Shown one piece after another: positions 33,930 through 44,551 of a DNA stretch of 64,000 bases; position 1 is the first letter of the stretch, and each line of letters begins with the position of its first letter. The DNA is from Diaporthe sp. PMI_573 (Eukaryota; Ascomycota; Sordariomycetes; Diaporthales; Diaporthaceae). The DNA lies in contig JAJTUP010000008.1 of NCBI GenBank assembly GCA_021399435.1, forward strand, positions 372,001 through 436,000, read 5' to 3'. A program made the position numbers and the translations under genes. The notes beneath the pieces are model-generated. The model was not told the DNA's origin. It searched no databases and worked only from the letters and a program-made list of their open reading frames with translations.

Positions 33930-36900
33930 GATTGATGGGATGTATTGGAATAACGAAAAGAATCTAATGCACCTTGAGGTCGACTGTGGGCTCTTTTCTA
34001 TTTGAGAGGCGTGGACACGCCGAAGAGAAGATCGATCTGAAAGAACTGTGTGCTGTCAGAACCGCGGTACAGTGCAGGCGCAATGCAGAACAAAGCAGAG
34101 TAGAGCAGAGCGTCTGAAGGGAGGGAAGATGCCGTTCAAAGATCGGGCAGGTGCAGGGAGCTGAGAAAGTTCACGAAGCGGGCAAGTGCTCAATCGCGGG
34201 GAGCTGAGAGCTAGCTGGGAGCTGGGAGGTGACTTCCTCAACCAGAGGGATTTCAACGTTTCGGGGAACGAAGCGGCGAAGGACATCCGTCGAGCCAACG
34301 TGAGACCGACTGACGGACAGCAGGAGCCACGGGCAGGTGAATTATGTTATACACCTCCGCGGCCCCTCAGTCCTCGTCGGTTTTGAATTCAATCCCAGTA
34401 TGCTCAGTTCGGCTCGGATGGCATCACCATGCATTCCATAGCACTACGGCGATATTCCATGCTCCGTAGTGGTGCCCGCCAGTCACATAACGGCCGGTCA
34501 CGTCTACCGAGGTGGACGTGCGGCTGAGATCGGCTACGTGGTTGAGGGACGAGGTTGCAGCGTTCCCAGATTGGGTTGTTGGTATCGACGGCTCCAGGTC
34601 CGTCGGGAAAAGCAGGAACCAGGCGACTCAGCAGCCGTGGTGGATGCGTCTCCTCGACGGGCATGGTTTGGTTGACCGGCTCACTAAAGCCGATGATCCA
34701 GAAACCGTTGACCTGAGCTTGTGTCGAGGCGGGCTGCAAGTGTACGCGCGTGTGTGTGTGTGGTTGGTGTAAGTGCGGGTTGCGGGTTATGGGTGAGACT
34801 CTCCCAAAAGCTGGCACGGATCTCCTCCCCAACCAACCGGAGCTGGGAGAATGCGGGCTGACCAGCTCCCCTCAACTCAACAATCTCGGCAACTCACATT
34901 CAATTCAGCAGCCCAGATCCCAAGACCCTGGCCTCTTTTCTATGGGGTACTTTTCTCTACCCGGCCTCTTCAATGCCAGCTGCGGCAACAGCCACCGGAC
35001 TGTCCCGGGCTCTATCTGTCGCACCCGGTGGGCTGGCCCGCGGTAATCGAGGAGCGCACTGTCAAAGGTGGGGGACCGACCGCTGACACGATTCCGTAGC
35101 TCAGAGTTGAGTGCCGAGACTCGGAGATTGTCTGGGGTGGGTGCTAACACCGCTCGGAGGAGGGAACACCAAAGCCGAGGATATCGAGTATCGAGCAGGA
35201 TATCTGAGAAAACCCGGGTTGAGGTAGAAATGGGGACTTGTGTGGTTCTCTGAGGAGAAAGAAAGGACCAGTTCGACCAGACCGTGAGGAGGGTGGGCGG
35301 CTTCGACTAATAAAAGGGCAGTTGGAGTCAAACAGGCACTGGATAACTCCAGTTCCCGAGGCGGGGAGCGCATTGTTCTACTACGGGCATACTGTTCTAC
35401 TGTGTACCAGGTCTAACGTGCTCTCGCGTGGGACAGGTCCGGCGCTTGCGACAGACAGTCTGGGACAACGGTTGCTGGATCGGTCGCCCATCCTCTCGTC
35501 CTGCTCCATTTGGGAGGCGCCCGCATGTGACAGACCTGCTGTACGAGCTGGCGAGGTGCCCATTTCCCCAAGATCCCAAGCCTGTTTCCGATGCGACACC
35601 CGCCCAGTAACAGGCACTCAGGGGTCCGCTTGTGCGGGGGGACTCGTCACTCGCACGACTTGCTCGAAGCTGCAAGAGACATGACGTCGCGGTCATCAGC
35701 TGGTAGTCCGATGGACTGGCGACGGCGGGGAGGTACCAGCGCTTGACATGGCTCTCGGTTCCCCATCAAAACATGGCACTAGCGTGGCCATGGACAGTCT
35801 AATGGACTAATGGCATGCGACCAACAGCTCTTTCTGTAACAGACTCGAGGCCACAGGTGCACCGCCCGCTGGCCGCCGGGATTCGTCTTGCCAGGGATCG
35901 AGCCCAGGGCGGACGGGATCAAAATAGCTGCTCAAATCAGCAGCGGCCGGGCTTGGGGGCCAACCGGGCGTGGCCTGCCCCTCTCAGCTGAGCATGCTGC
36001 TCTCTCCCTCACATTGCCATGGCCTGGGGCATGTCTTGCTTGCCGATTCCCGCGAGCCAGCCAAACTTACCTGCCTCCAAAGGGAGCAAGAGCTCCAAGC
36101 TTGAGGGTCACAACAACTCACTCCCTCATCTCAAGGATTCCCGGCACTGGCCGTCGCATCATTCACGCCTCAGCCTTGACGCTGCGGGGTAACGACACAT
36201 CCAGCAGTACCCCTAGCGTAACATGCCACGCTGGGGCGACTCCACCGCTCCCGTCCGACAAAATCTGGGGTAACAGGGCCTGTCACGCCTGGCTCAGGCT
36301 CGGCAAGCACTTTGCTACCCCCTCCCAACCCCGCCCTGGCCAGACTCCAGGAGCACAACACACACCATCTCACTGTCCTGGTGTGTAGATCTAAAACAGC
36401 ACGGGGCGATGATTCCGTATTATCACCGAGCCCCTCCGTGAGGATGTCTTGACAGGCTTGCACGCAACACAAAACACAGAACAATGAGTGAGCTTCACCT
36501 GAGATGGGGATGCCGAAAGATCTCCTCAAGCTGACGATCTCCTTGTTTGGCAGTGGCCGAGTGCTGCAGAGTTTATGGGGTCTCATTTACACTAAAACTC
36601 ACCAAGCACCTATTGCAGTAAATAGTCGCACTCGTTTCAACGAGAGCATGTGGACCTAGTATCCACAGTCCTATGTGGGCTTGCAGTATTGAGACTGTCG
36701 CCGATCGCGATGCTCTTCTCTACGTCAACAACTTGCTACTCATAGTAAATCACTTTGCAGTCATGACTGTTGAAGATGTCAAAGGCGCACCTTCACCGGT
36801 GATAGCAACAACTTCCATGCCACAACCAAAATGCGAACATATGAGTTGGCTGGAGATCTAAAACTGCTCCTGGCAGGTGCGAATGCAGTAGGCTATTGGT

Positions 36901-37525
36901 GATGTTATTTTGCTCACGAGTGTGCATTGCATGCGGTGGCCCATTTGATGTGCCAATCCAATGGAAAGAATAAGTGTTCAACTACTTTCTACTTCACCTC
37001 ATCTCCCATGGGATTTCGTTGACGGTATTCGACTGAGCGCTGCCGTTTCGCCCGCATTCCGTCCCGGCATGATCTAGCAGCGGGTCTCCGAAACTATCCG
37101 GCTCCGAGCTGGCAGCCGGCTCCGTCCATTCCAGCTGGCTGGGACCGGAACTCAGGGTTTCGATTGTGAGTCGTCAGTCTCCCATGCGACAGATCGGCTT
37201 CGTCTGAGCACGATCGAACAATTCGCACTCGGTACCGTCCTCGACTAACACGATCCACCGGCACAGACTGTCAAACTTCTTTGGGTGTAGCACTGGCTCT
37301 CGCATTAACACATGCGTCGTCGGACTCGGACAGATTCGAGCTTCCTCTGTCAATGTCGTCACAGCTCTTCCCAGCTCCAACAGAGCTTCAGTGAGCCGGA
37401 TGGGATCGTAGCTGAACGCCTCGGATTGTCCTGGAGAGTATTTACACTGGCCTGTCTTCCAGGGGCTGACTCGATCAAACCCTTACCAACTCTAACTCAC
37501 GTTCACCTTCCAGACAGTCGCAAAC
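33930..37525. other. 3.6 kb gene-free divergent region
   Basis: Lies between two divergent genes, so each end holds a promoter. In between I find no frame with domain character; the longest (148 codons, 35238-35684, +; 142 codons, 34404-34832, -) have shuffled composition and overlap one another. No tandem repeat, inverted terminal repeat or tRNA recognised. It may hold a non-coding transcript or an old degraded element; the sequence alone does not say. Confidence 0.5.
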
Positions 37526-38679
37526 ATGGCTCTCGTGCAGAAGCTCCTGCACCTCACCAACTTCTCGTCCCCCTTCCTCCGCACGGTGGTGCCATCCGTA
37601 TCAGCCGCATTCGCAATCCAGGCTGCCTTCGCCGTCCCATCCATACTAGCCCAGACGGAGCGGTTCTATGACTTCTCAGGTGCCATCACCAACATCAGCA
37701 TCGTCGCCCTGAGCCTGTACCTGCCGGCCCTGCGGGCCAAGTATGCCGGAGGGGCCGCCGCGGCCGCGGGCAAGCTCCCGAGCCTGCTCACGCCCTTTAC
37801 CAACCCGGCCGCCGCGGGCCTGACCTGGCGACAGGTCGCGCTCACTGGCTTCGTGACATTGTGGGCCGCCCGGCGTACGTGAATTTCTCATCCCTGCCCT
37901 AGGTCGTCTAGAGAAGGCCCGCCGCCGGCCATCCATCCACCCACCCAGAGGAAGCTTTGATGACTGACCAGCACAATAGTGGGGACGTACCTCTTCCAGC
38001 GCGTGCTCCGCGACGGCCATGACTCCCGCTTCGACGAGATCAAGAAGTCCACGCCCAAGTTCTTCGTCGCCTGGATGGCCCAGGCCACCTGGTGCTCCCT
38101 GATCTGCCTGCCCGTCATCGCGCTCAACGCCGTCCCCGCGTCCGCGTTCGCGGCCATCCCGGGGCTGAGGCTCACCGACGTGCTCGGCGTCGCGCTGTGG
38201 GTCGGGGGCATCACGCTCGAGGCCACCGCCGACAAGCAGAAGTCGCAGTGGTTGAAGGAGAAGCGCGGGAAGAAGCACCATGAGGATTTTATGACCCGGG
38301 GTCTCTGGCAGCGGAGGTAGGTTTGAGACTGATGATTATGTTCTCCTCTTTGCCGACGATGGGTGTGTTAACGTTGACTTTCAGTCAATATCCTAACTAC
38401 TTCGGCGAGTCGACCCTCTGGACCGGTATCGCGACCACCGCGGCAGGTGTCCTCGCCAGCCAGCCCATCCAAGCGGCCATTGGGTTCAGCGGAGGTGCGG
38501 GCGGTATCCTCGGTGCCTTGTCGCTGGCCTACATCAGCCCAATTTTCACCACTTTCCTCGTCACCAAAGTAAGTGGCATCCCCATGTCGGAGTCCAAATA
38601 CGACAAGCGGTACGGCGATCGCAAGGATTATCAGGAGTGGAAGAAGAACACACCCAAGTTCTTCCCCAAGCTGTTCTGA
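37526..38679 (+). CDS. DUF1295 / steroid 5-alpha-reductase-like membrane protein
   Basis: Three exons (37526-37874, 37980-38316, 38385-38679) encode 326 residues. Several hydrophobic helices (VVPSVSAAFAIQAAFAVPSIL, ISIVALSLYLPAL, WCSLICLPVIALNAV, LTDVLGVALWVGGITLEATADKQK, GILGALSLAYISPIFTTFL) indicate an integral membrane protein. The C-terminal pattern Q(Y/H)PNYFGE followed by a P-x-x-x-x-YD(K/R)RYG segment is the signature of the DUF1295 family, related to 3-oxo-5-alpha-steroid 4-dehydrogenases and isoprenylcysteine methyltransferases. The splice junctions AARLGTYLFQR and QRRSQYPNYFGES are both family-conserved, which fixes the introns. The substrate is unknown; lipid or sterol reduction at the ER is a possibility only. 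Confidence 0.88.
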
Positions 38680-39023
38680 GCATGTAATGATCATAGACGG
38701 CGGACGGTGTCGGCCAATGTTGATATATAGACAAAAAATATCTGTCAGGGCAATAGACATGCCACTCTGTAACAATCCTGCCCCTTCGCGTTGGTAGTTC
38801 TTGCTTCTTTGAAGCTATAGATAGTCTCTCATCATAGTAATAGTCTCTCCTGGTATCATATCACATCGCAACAACGCCTATGCCGTAGTACACACATTCC
38901 ATCCCCTGTCCCTTCCTCCTCCTATCACCTTACAGCAGCCCTCCCGCCGCCCTTGACATTGCGCGGCGGGCCGTCCAAAGCTGCAGCCTTCCAATCCAGA
39001 TTATCCGCCTCGGCAGAGCCACC
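38680..39023. other. Short convergent spacer
   Basis: 3' untranslated regions of the DUF1295 gene and the centrin gene, 344 bp; nothing else seen. Confidence 0.6.
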
Positions 39024-39671
39024 CTACTTCTGCTTCCTGGTCATCATAATCTTGGTGAACTCGTCGACGTTGACGCCGCCCTTTCCCTCCGAGTCGAACT
39101 CCTTAATCATCGACTGCAGCTCCTGCTCCTCCATGCTCTGCCCGATCTCGCGCATCGTGCGGCGCAGGTCGTCGAGCGTGATGATGCCCTTCCCCTCGAC
39201 GTCGAACAGCTTGAAGGCGCGGTGGCACTCCTCCACGGGATCACGGTTGTACATGAGCGTGCCCGCGATCCCCTGCCAGATGGGCATCGTGAACTCGCGC
39301 CACACGGGCGTGCACTCGCGCTTCGGGTCCCAGTCGATCGGCTGCACGCCGTATTTCACCAGGTAGGGGTATGTCTCCGACTTGGGCAGCTCGAAGCCCA
39401 GCGCCCGCAGGCAGAACCGCAGCTCGTGGTAGTCAAGGCGGCCGTCTTTGTTTACGTCGAATACGGAGAACTAGAAGGGTGGCAGTTGTCGTTAGCAGGA
39501 GCAGGCGACGCGCGGCATGGCGCGAGCTGGAGGGTGCGGTTCCAGAGAGGTTAGGAGATGACATACGACATCGTTAATTTGATCCCTTTGTCGCTCGTCT
39601 AACTTTGCGAAGTCGTCCCTCGACGGCGCACCATGCGCCGGGAGGTTGTTGATATTTCTCGAGGACATCAT
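39024..39671 (-). CDS. CDC31-type centrin (EF-hand protein)
   Basis: Two exons (39671-39567, 39470-39024) encode 183 residues. EF-hand 1 is canonical (DVNKDGRLDYHE). EF-hands 3 and 4 are weak (DVEGKGIITLDD, DSEGKGGVNVDE), with Lys or Gly where calcium ligands normally sit. The second EF-hand is replaced by a longer loop (KYGVQPIDWDPKRECTPVW), as I recall for filamentous-fungal Cdc31 proteins. YNRDPVEECHRAFKLFD and RTMREIGQSMEEQELQSMI are the centrin core helices. Cdc31 acts at the spindle pole body half-bridge and in the TREX-2 mRNA export complex. The start is the first of two tandem ATGs. The N-terminal exon (NNLPAHGAPSRDDFAKLDE) is joined through an intron with GTATGT..CTAG ends, and its frame runs directly into EF-hand 1. 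Confidence 0.82.
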
Positions 39672-40690
39672 TTTCGAAAGATATATCGTTCGAATACGGT
39701 CGGATACAAATGTACTACTTGAGCGCGAGGCAGCAGCAGGCAGGCCGAGCTAGAGGTGTGGTACGGCGAGGAAAGCGGTGAATCCTGTGTTCGAGTTTGG
39801 TCGCTTTGCTTTTGGGGGTTTGAGAAGCAGGAGTGCGACGGAAAGCAAGTGGTTTCAAGGTCTCGCGAAAGAATCGTGGTGGTGGTGTGTAGAGGAGCAA
39901 TTTCTCAAGGAGGTGAGGGTGAAACCAGAAGCGATTGAGGGAGTTGTATCCTGAGAGTGATCATCCTGCGCCCGCGCGCTGCACGATACACACACACGCA
40001 CGCACTCGCTCACTTTCTCGCAGACGGACGACGTGAGGGTGTTGATGCGCAGTCGCCTTCTTTGTTTTCGAGCGGTCGAGAATGCCCGGGTACGGGGGTT
40101 GTCAAGAACGACCGGATCGAGCACCGGTCTGCGCTTGCTCCCGAAGAATCAATCAGATCGATCAATGGTTCTGTAGAGATCCTGACCTGCCAGGGATCGA
40201 TGATTCTCGTCGAGTGGCTGGGATCACTGGGGTCGCAAACAAATGTGGACCGCCCTTTAAGTTTTGGCAGGGCCGCCTCGACGCGACGTGCGGTCCCTTG
40301 ACGCGCTTCCTGTCCGACACTTTTCCGCCGAGCGAAAGCGACGGCGAATGATCATAGGAGAACAAGCAGCATTTGCAGTGAGCTAGCATGCGTTTCCACC
40401 CCACCAAGATTCTAGTCCAGTCCGATCTGGTCTAAGTGCTCACAGGGCCGAGGGGCTGAACAAGGTCGGGGTGCACGGCACAATCTGTTAGGTTTCTGAA
40501 GGTAGCCCCACCAAGTTTACAGGGAGATCTCACAGCTAGCTAACAGATAAGACTGCTGTGATTTTCAAAAATTTGGCCTCCAAATGTTCAAGCAGCTTCC
40601 ATCTCACAAGCTGCACCTTCACACCCTTGAGCCATTCCACGAAAGGTACAATCGGGCCTTGCGACAAGTTGGCACGACAACACCAACAAA
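39672..40690. promoter_or_regulatory. Shared divergent promoter of the centrin and BUD22 genes
   Basis: A 1.0 kb stretch between divergent start codons. It includes a short CACACACGCACGCACTCGCTC tract around 39988-40015. No gene supported. Confidence 0.55.
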
Positions 40691-42221
40691 ATGGCGAAGC
40701 GGAAGAGAGATGATCTTCAGGAGAAGCTGGAGCACCATAGCACGGCGCTCTCCCGCGCCTTGAAAGTTGCAAAGGGCTTTGAGAGACAGCGCATGTCGAA
40801 ACGGTCGCACGACCCCAAGTCACCCCGGGAGAAGAGAGCTAGGATAGAAAAGGAGATCGAGGTTTTGAAGGTGCGCATTTTCATATTCCCAACTTGAAGG
40901 TCTCACCTGTAACCGACGGGGATGAGGATGACACAATGAAGCTGACAGCTCGGCGCAGTCGCTCGACCTCCACTCAGTCGCACACGCCCATCTTTGTTCA
41001 GCCCTGCTAAGGATCAAGGCCGTTGCCGAATCACCGAGACTACCAGACGAAGTCAAGCACGGCGTCCCAAAACCCGACATCTCGGAAGAGGAGCGAGCGG
41101 CTTTACACAATGTCACCAGTGGGCTCTACAACCAGCCCAAGGTTCGGGCGACTCTGGACGCAGCCGTTGCCGATATTTGCCATGTGCTGCAGGTACCAGT
41201 GCCCGACAAGAAGGGCAAACTGAAGAGAGGGGACAAGAAGAGCGAGTCGAAGACTAGCAAAGACACAGAGGAAGCGCCCGCAGACAAGGTGCTGAAGAAT
41301 GCAGCGGAAGAAAAGAAGAACAAGCCGGAGGAGAAGCTTGCCAAGAGCGAGGTTCAATCAGGAGAGCAACCATCGGACGGCGAAGAGAGTGAATGGGGTG
41401 GTCTGTCCGATGATGATGACGACGAAGACGAGGAGCTAGTAGAGAAGGCTCTTTCGCAATTTGAGGACAGAATTGGGGTTTCTGATTCTGACGAAAACGC
41501 CGAATCCCACGATGAAGACGAGTACGATACCGCAAACGAGGAACTTGACCCGATGGAAATCACAGACGAGTCCGCATCAGAGGGTTCAGAGGGTGATGAA
41601 CCCGGCACGCAGTCCGGGGTGGATGAAGATGGATCAAGTGACTCAGAGGAGGAATCCGTGTCCGAGTCGGAGGCCGAATCCGAGTCTGACTCTGGTTCTG
41701 ATTCTGAGGGTGCCGCAGTAGCCCCGCCGCCCAAAGCGTCGCGCAAGGATTCCAGAAAGGCAGATGAGCTTCTCAAGCGAGGCGGGATGCTTCCCAGCCT
41801 GATGGGAGGGTACATCTCGGGCTCGGAATCCGATGCCTCCGATATCGACGTGGCGCCGGCCGCACGAAAGAACAGGAGAGGCCAGCGGGCTCGGCAGGCC
41901 ATTTGGGAAAAGAAATTCAAAGCACAGGCCAAACATCTAAGCCAGGAAAAGGCCGGTCGGGACTCGGGATGGGATTTGAAGCGCGGTGCGACAGACGGCA
42001 GTGAGAGGACACCGTGGAAAAGGGGGATCAAGACGCCATTTGAGAGGAGGCATGATGGCGGGCATGAAGAGCAGGAGCATGCTGCTGAGTCGAGCCGGCC
42101 AAGACCGCCGACGAAGAAGGACGACGAAGGCCCGTTGCATCCTAGCTGGGAAGCGCGGAAGAAGGCGAAGGAGGCGCAACAGACGGCCGCTTTCTCAGGC
42201 AAGAAGATTACATTTGATTAA
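40691..42221 (+). CDS. BUD22: BUD22-family ribosome biogenesis protein
   Basis: Two exons (40691-40870, 40959-42221) encode 480 residues. The N-terminus is a basic helical segment (MAKRKRDDLQEKLEHHSTAL, RARIEKEIEVLK) followed by SLDLHSVAHAHLCSALLRIK. The middle is a long acidic Ser/Asp/Glu tract. The C-terminus has the family tail: RRGQRARQAIWEKKFKAQAKH, GWDLKRGA and LHPSWEARKKAKEAQ ending GKKITFD. Yeast Bud22 is a nucleolar factor needed for 18S rRNA processing in the small-subunit processome. The acceptor gcgcag at 40958 was chosen over an earlier cag because it alone keeps frame with the conserved helix. The antisense frames rich in Ser are mirror images of the acidic tract. Confidence 0.88.
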
Positions 42222-42620
42222 GAGATACACATGCCCGCGGGAGGAATTCAAATCATACTTTGGAGAAAGGATTCGCCGCAGCTCCAGTCATGGTTTGTTG
42301 TGATTGTCGTAAAGTGCAAGCAGCTCAGTGTTGTTCAGTCATCTGTCAACCCCAGGGCGTCGATGGCCGTGCTTGTCATCTACACCGGGACGCAACTGCG
42401 ACGTCAACAGTCTTAGTAATGAGCCGCGAGGGGCAGCGTCGTCTCGATTCCAATAAGTATTGAAGGGGTCATGACAGCAATTGCAAAAGACTACAACTCC
42501 TTCAAACAGTGAGACTTTCACACCCAGTTCTTCTTTTCTTCACGCATCATTGCATGTGGACGCAACTTTTCCCATTCTTGACTACTTGACGCCGGAATTT
42601 GAGAGTTCCAAGACATCATC
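42222..42620. promoter_or_regulatory. Spacer with promoter of the dehydrogenase gene
   Basis: Between two plus-strand genes, 399 bp, with a pyrimidine-rich leader at 42500-42545. No gene seen. Confidence 0.5.
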
Positions 42621-43801
42621 ATGTCGACCGGAACAAGCAACCCTGCAGAGTTGTTCTCTGTGAAAGGAATGGTCGCACTGGTATGTCACCGGCTTGAAGT
42701 CGTATTCTTCCCATTGGCTCCCAAATACATATGCGGTGCGCCAGCTGGTGCAGTGGCTTCGTGTAACGACTCACAATGCCCGCCAGTCCGCCCTCTGACC
42801 AAGCCTCCCGCCCATTTTTGAGCATCTGCTAACACGATTTTTGGTTGACAGATCACAGGAGGGGGAACAGGTACTAAACCTGCCTTGCAGACGGGACTTC
42901 TATATTCAGTATGCTAACATTATTCCAGGCATTGGCCTCATGATGGCTCGGGCCATCGCCGACGCGGGCGCCGCCAAGGTCTACATCGCTGGCAGGCGCC
43001 TCGAGGTCCTCGAGTCCGCCGCCAAATCGATCAACAAGCCTGATGTCGTGGTTCCGCTCACCTGCGATGTGACCTCGCAGGCTTCACTCACATCTCTCGT
43101 TTCCGAGGTCGAGAAGCGCTCAGGCTACCTCAACCTCCTCGTCTGCAACAGCGGTATCGGCGGGCCCCAGGTCCCATACCCCTCGGCTGAGACATCCCTG
43201 CAGGAGTTCCGCGAGAAGCACCTCGCCATCCCGATGGACCAGTACGACAAGACGTTCAGCGTCAATGTCACAGCTGTCTGGTACACGGCGATGGCCTTCC
43301 TGGAGCTGTTGGACCAGGGCAACAAGAAGGGGAACCTGGACTGGCAGAGCCAGGTCCTCGTCACGAGCAGCATTGCCGCCTTCAACAAGAGGGCTCCCGG
43401 TGGATGGGCTTATGGGCAGTCGAAGGCAGCAGCAACACATTCGGCGAAGCAGTTGGCCGGGATCTTGCCCAAATGGGGCATCAGGTAAGTAAAGTGTATT
43501 ACTACAGGCAGCCTTTTGTGATTATCAGGACTAACGAGCCTGTTGTAGGGCGAACTGCTTGGCGCCGGGCCTGTTCCCCAGCGAGATGTCGGCGCCTATT
43601 GTCGAGGCGGTGGGAGGTGATGCCTCGGGAAGCGGTTTAATTCCTCTCGACAAGAGCGTGGTCCCTCTTGGAAGGATGGGCGATGCACAGGACATGATGG
43701 GCACAGTGCTTTACCTCGTCTCGCGGGCTGGCGCATACCTGAACGGCAACGTCACGGTGCTCGACGGAGGCAGGTTGGGCACGTTCCCTTCCACGTTCTG
43801 A
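42621..43801 (+). CDS. Short-chain dehydrogenase/reductase
   Basis: Four exons (42621-42680, 42852-42870, 42929-43484, 43549-43801) encode 295 residues. A classical SDR: the nucleotide-binding glycine motif TGGGTGIG is assembled from exons 2 and 3. Next are the dinucleotide-contact CDVTS, the NNAG-equivalent VCNSG, the catalytic Ser in VLVTSSIA and the YGQSK active site (Y-x-x-x-K), with a C-terminal YLNGNVTVLDGG. It should be an NAD(P)H-dependent cytosolic oxidoreductase. An Arg two residues after the first strand of the fold (AGRR) suggests NADPH preference (inference). Similar fungal proteins are often labelled 3-oxoacyl-ACP reductase-like; the true substrate is unknown. Exon 2 is only 19 nt and holds ITGGGT plus one base, flanked by a 171-bp and a 58-bp intron, so the key glycine loop depends on micro-exon splicing. 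No neighbouring pathway genes. Confidence 0.9.
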
Positions 43802-44551
43802 TTCCATTTGAGGCGGATATATCACATTGATATACTTCTTTTTGCACGGATGCTGAACGCGGAACGTTTACTACCATTTCGAGCGTGGGAATAGAAATAG
43901 AACTCCTAGCTTCATTTTCGCGATTGCTCAATGAACACACAGTCTGATGGTTTCCCCCTTACATGTGCTTGGAAGTCACGCCAATACTTGAGCCCTCGCG
44001 CCTGACCCTCATCGAAAAGGTGAAATACGGATCGGTTATGTGATTCATTGCTCAACGGGAAGAACTCGTGTAAGTCTGCCGAAGAACAGAAAGTCAGTGT
44101 TAGTGACAAGCACGACCATAAGGTGTAACATAAACAACCCAGTTACTACATTCATCGAGTGAATTAGAATGCTGAAATTATGCGATTCGGCTGTTTCATT
44201 GCACAATATTCAAAACTTGTGGATAGTGTGAATCGTAGACAAGAGTGAAGGTTTTCTCGAGTCTGCTTCTCGACCGAGTCCTGTGGTACAAACCTGGAGT
44301 AACCTGTGCGTGTAGCCTACGTACTGCGAGTACAGCCATTGCTAGTTATTATTAGTCCCTGTAGTGTCGCGCAAGAGACCCCTGGGAATTGAACCCCACC
44401 ACGGGCCGCGGCACGCCCCAGCTCAGCTCCAGCAATGTCGGTGGATTAACGGTCTGACGCTCTGCCTGGGCGCGTACTCTTCAAGGTTTCCGAGTCGAGT
44501 CTCGTTTCAACTACAAGAGGGCACCACGATGCCACCTGGCGACCCGGTGCA
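43802..44551. other. Spacer with PAN2 promoter
   Basis: Between two plus-strand genes, 750 bp. On the minus strand near 44370-44470 there are tRNA-like pieces (a ggttcaattcc B-box-like element, an AGAGCGTCAGAC stretch), but they do not fold into a tRNA. Otherwise nothing seen. Confidence 0.5.

Noticed and set aside
41354..42202. 282-codon Ser-rich minus-strand frame
   Set aside because: Antisense of the acidic tract of BUD22 (GAN/GNN codons read as TCN).
44370..44510. Possible minus-strand tRNA (B-box-like ggttcaattcc, AGAGCGTCAGAC stretch, gagactc/gggtctc pairing)
   Set aside because: The T-stem pairs in only 3 of 5 positions, no anticodon loop with the invariant U33 forms in a paired stem, and the pieces are spaced wrongly for a D-arm.
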